From contig WQRP01000075.1 in assembly GCA_009786675.1 (NCBI GenBank), forward strand, positions 1 through 7,713: a stretch of DNA of 7,713 nt, written 5' to 3'. Shown piece by piece: positions 6,140 through 7,713 of this stretch. The position numbers and the translations under genes are program-made. The DNA comes from Treponema sp. (GTDB lineage: Bacteria; Spirochaetota; Spirochaetia; Treponematales; Breznakiellaceae). Positions within the stretch are counted from its first letter, which is position 1; each line of letters opens with the position of its first letter. The notes below the pieces were generated by a model that was given only the letters and a program-made list of their open reading frames with translations, was not told the origin of the DNA and searched no databases.

Positions 6140-7713
6140 TCATAGACATAGACGCACAACCCGGAAACCAATAATGGAGCTCCGATGATCGGGACTGTCG
6201 TGATCACGAATCGCCGACCGAGCGTGCCCAGGCGGATCGCTCCAACCCCCGCCGCGAAACACGCGGTCGACGCTGAAAACCACATCCTCCCCCTTGGGAT
6301 CAACCTGTGCATCTGCCGAACAGTATCCATGACTATCCCATACCCACTCCCACACATTTCCATGCATGTCGTAAAGTCCCCAGGCATTCGGTTTCTTCAA
6401 CCCTACTTGGTGCGTCTTTGAATTGCTATTGTGGCTATACCATGCATAATCGGCAATGTTGCCATCCGTATCCCCAAAACTCCACTGCGTTGTCGTCCCA
6501 GCGCGGGCAGCAAACTCCCATTCCGCATCCGTGGGTAGTCGGTAACCGTTGGCGTTCCAGTCTGCCGTTACCGCATTCCATAAAGAACATTGACGAGAAT
6601 AGTTAACCTTAGCGAATTCATACCTATGCGTATCAATCTCATAATGAGCCGACTCTTCATCTTCATATTCATAGAATACTTTTTTTTGATACCTATTCTT
6701 ATCGTCAATAAAAGTCGGCACCTTTGAATGCAACCAGTCATCGGCATTGGTATTGTTCACGCCGGCTATGCTGTACACTGGGGTAAGCCCTTCCAGTATG
6801 CTAAGCCTGTTGGCGAATGCTATCGCATGGTACCAGCTAACGTTTTCCACTGGCCTCCTGGCCTGCACTTCCCCATGGTCAGAACTATTACCAAAGAAGT
6901 GGCTGGGGTTTTTACCCATCACCTTATAGTATTGCTCTCGCGTTACCGGGTATATGCCCATGTGAAAGCCCTTGGTCAGCATAACCTGGTGTACCGGTTC
7001 GGCTCCATCAACACCGGCCTGTCCCATGGTGAAGATGTCAGGGGCTATCCATACCATTTCAATCGATCCACCCCAATCCCACCCAGCGTACAGCGTGATG
7101 GGCTCCGTTATTGGCGTGCTGAAGTCAAACTTGTTTTTCGACGCTCTGTTGTCGGTATACCAGCCAGTAAAATTGCAGCCTTTCTTTGTCGGATCTGTCG
7201 GCCTCTTAACGGTCTGACCCTTCCTCACAAATACCCGCGTCGGCTCTCTAAGGGTTCCGTCATTGGCATTAAAATCTATGTGGGGGTGCCCAAACCAGCC
7301 CGCGAACAAGGTTATGGGTTTTGTAATTGGCGTGTTAAAGTCAAACTTCGCCGTAAGATCCGCCGTGGTGTACCAGCCGATAAAGTCGTCGCCTGTTTTT
7401 TTCGGGGCTGGTGGCCTGTCAGCGAGATACCCCTCCCTCACAAATACCCGCGCCAACCCTCTAAGGGTTCCGCCATTGGGATTAAAATCTATGTGGGGGT
7501 GCTCTTGCTTACTGAGCCAGCCCGCAAACAGGGTTATGGGTTTTGTGATTGGCGTGGCGAAGTCAAACTTCCACGTAAGACCCTCCGTGGTGTACCAGTC
7601 GGTAAAGCCGTCGCCTGTTTTTGTCGGGGCTGGCGGCCTGTCAACGGTCTGTCCCTCCAATACAAATACCTGCGCCAGCCCTGTGTTGGTTCCGCCATTG
7701 GGATTGAAGGTTA
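6140..7713 (-). CDS. InlB B-repeat / SUMF1 (FGE-sulfatase-fold) protein, 5' end cut by window edge
   Basis: The frame is open to the window's right edge, so the N-terminus (signal peptide and probably more repeats) is not visible. At least 523 residues are seen. The first part holds three Listeria-Bacteroides (Flg_new) repeats of about 66 residues, each built on 'DFNPNGGT...RPP.P.KTG..F.GWYT...FDF.TPIT.PITLFAGW'. Next comes a SUMF1/FGE-fold domain starting about 7069: MVWIAPDIFTMG, MGIYPVTREQYYKVMGKNPS, RPVENVSWYHAIAFANRLS, GYRLPTDAEWEFAARAGTTT, LYDMHGNVWEWVWD, then the terminal FRGGGW ... GFRVVR. The paired active-site cysteines of formylglycine-generating enzymes are missing near the C-terminus, so enzymatic FGE activity is unlikely and a binding role fits better. 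B-repeats suggest display outside the cell. A 43-residue AT-rich insert lies within the domain. A TTG at 7660 is in frame but is not the start, because repeat sequence continues upstream. Confidence 0.88.
   Translation of the reverse strand, partial: TFNPNGGTNTGLAQVFVLEGQTVDRPPAPTKTGDGFTDWYTTEGLTWKFDFATPITKPITLFAGWLSKQEHPHIDFNPNGGTLRGLARVFVREGYLADRPPAPKKTGDDFIGWYTTADLTAKFDFNTPITKPITLFAGWFGHPHIDFNANDGTLREPTRVFVRKGQTVKRPTDPTKKGCNFTGWYTDNRASKNKFDFSTPITEPITLYAGWDWGGSIEMVWIAPDIFTMGQAGVDGAEPVHQVMLTKGFHMGIYPVTREQYYKVMGKNPSHFFGNSSDHGEVQARRPVENVSWYHAIAFANRLSILEGLTPVYSIAGVNNTNADDWLHSKVPTFIDDKNRYQKKVFYEYEDEESAHYEIDTHRYEFAKVNYSRQCSLWNAVTADWNANGYRLPTDAEWEFAARAGTTTQWSFGDTDGNIADYAWYSHNSNSKTHQVGLKKPNAWGLYDMHGNVWEWVWDSHGYCSADAQVDPKGEDVVFSVDRVFRGGGWSDPPGHARSAIRDHDSPDHRSSIIGFRVVRLCL
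6152..6253 (-). other. candidate DGR-type variable region at the SUMF1 C-terminus
   Basis: The last 34 codons before the LCL tail alternate fixed residues (GG.W, ARSA, R, P, R, GFRVV) with S, D, P, H, D, I, S. Fourteen of the variable-position codons (AGC, GAT, CCT, CAC, ATT, GAT, CAC, GAC, AGT, GAT, CAT, AGC, TCC, ATT) all end in C or T, while most framework codons end in G. Each could be derived from AAC or AAT by changing adenines only. GGT in GGGW could likewise come from AGT in the usual GGSW. This is the pattern expected of adenine-mutagenised DGR variable regions in C-type-lectin-fold proteins such as Treponema TvpA. No template repeat or reverse transcriptase is visible in the window. 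Ordinary SUMF1 proteins share the framework, so this remains a candidate. Confidence 0.4.
6584..6712 (-). other. AT-rich in-frame insert within the SUMF1 domain, with A8 tract
   Basis: Between VPT and WNAV, where related proteins usually have only a short loop, 43 acidic and tyrosine-rich residues (FIDDKNRYQKK, EYEDEESAHYEID and so on) are inserted. A hand count over 6591-6720 gives 44 G/C in 130 bases (34 percent), far below the rest of the gene. The coding strand carries a run of eight A at 6687-6680. Confidence 0.5.
7079..7279 (-). repeat. InlB B-type repeat, copy nearest the SUMF1 domain
   Basis: A 67-residue copy running from IDFNANDGT to ITLYAGW. It is the most diverged of the three (FNAND for FNPNG, GCNF, NRASKNK). 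It starts 213 bp after the preceding copy and shares a 22-base exact stretch with it around the IDFN codons. Confidence 0.85.
7295..7492 (-). repeat. InlB B-type repeat, middle copy
   Basis: A 66-residue copy running from IDFNPNGGT through FIGWYTTADLTAKFDF to ITLFAGW. Long stretches are near-identical in DNA to the copy upstream (7517-7713), including the GWYTT and TPITKPITLFAGW segments. Confidence 0.88.
7517..7713 (-). repeat. InlB B-type repeat, window-edge copy
   Basis: Reads TFNPNGGT at the window edge through FTDWYTTEGLTWKFDF to ITLFAGW, essentially one full unit. It is joined to the next copy by a slightly longer linker (LSKQEHPH), giving a 222-bp period here against 213 bp for the next step. 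Confidence 0.85.

Overview
The window holds one broken-off biosynthetic gene, a small transporter pair, a cation pump, a strip of gene debris, and most of a repeat-bearing surface-type protein. Base composition is GC-rich (roughly mid-50s percent by eye), except for one AT-rich insert in the last gene. The mix of ArgG, AzlCD, a P2A ATPase, InlB-type B-repeats fused to a SUMF1/FGE-fold domain, and an IS110-like remnant suggests an anaerobic, probably host-associated bacterium. Termite-gut or oral treponemes and Fibrobacter-like lineages are known for such SUMF1 proteins. No marker gene fixes the taxonomy, so this is inference.

Layout: (1) 1-1221 (+): argininosuccinate synthase, cut at its N-terminus by the window edge. 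(2) 1231-2318 (+): azlC and azlD, translationally overlapped and 9 bp after argG, so probably one transcript. (3) 2351-4945 (-): a complete P2A (calcium-type) P-type ATPase, convergent with azlD. (4) 4946-6133: about 1.2 kb without an intact gene. It contains the tail of a YefM-like antitoxin joined to a deleted YoeB-like toxin, a cluster of small hairpins, and a frameshifted C-terminal fragment of an IS110-family transposase. (5) 6140-7713 (-): a protein with at least three Listeria-Bacteroides (InlB B / Flg_new) repeats followed by a SUMF1/FGE-sulfatase-fold domain. It runs off the right edge, so its N-terminus is not visible.

The most interesting point is the extreme C-terminus of the SUMF1-fold protein. 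It has the layout of a diversity-generating retroelement (DGR) variable region. Framework residues (GGxW, RSA, R, P, R, GFRVV) alternate with residues S, D, P, H, I whose codons all end in C or T, as expected if AAC/AAT template codons had been adenine-mutagenised. No template repeat or reverse transcriptase is visible here. The space just downstream of the gene, where they often sit, is occupied by the IS110 remnant. This is a hypothesis: the framework itself is shared by ordinary SUMF1 proteins.

ArgG with AzlCD forms an amino-acid metabolism/transport unit. The ATPase handles divalent cations independently. The debris strip and the variable-looking surface gene form the accessory part of the window.
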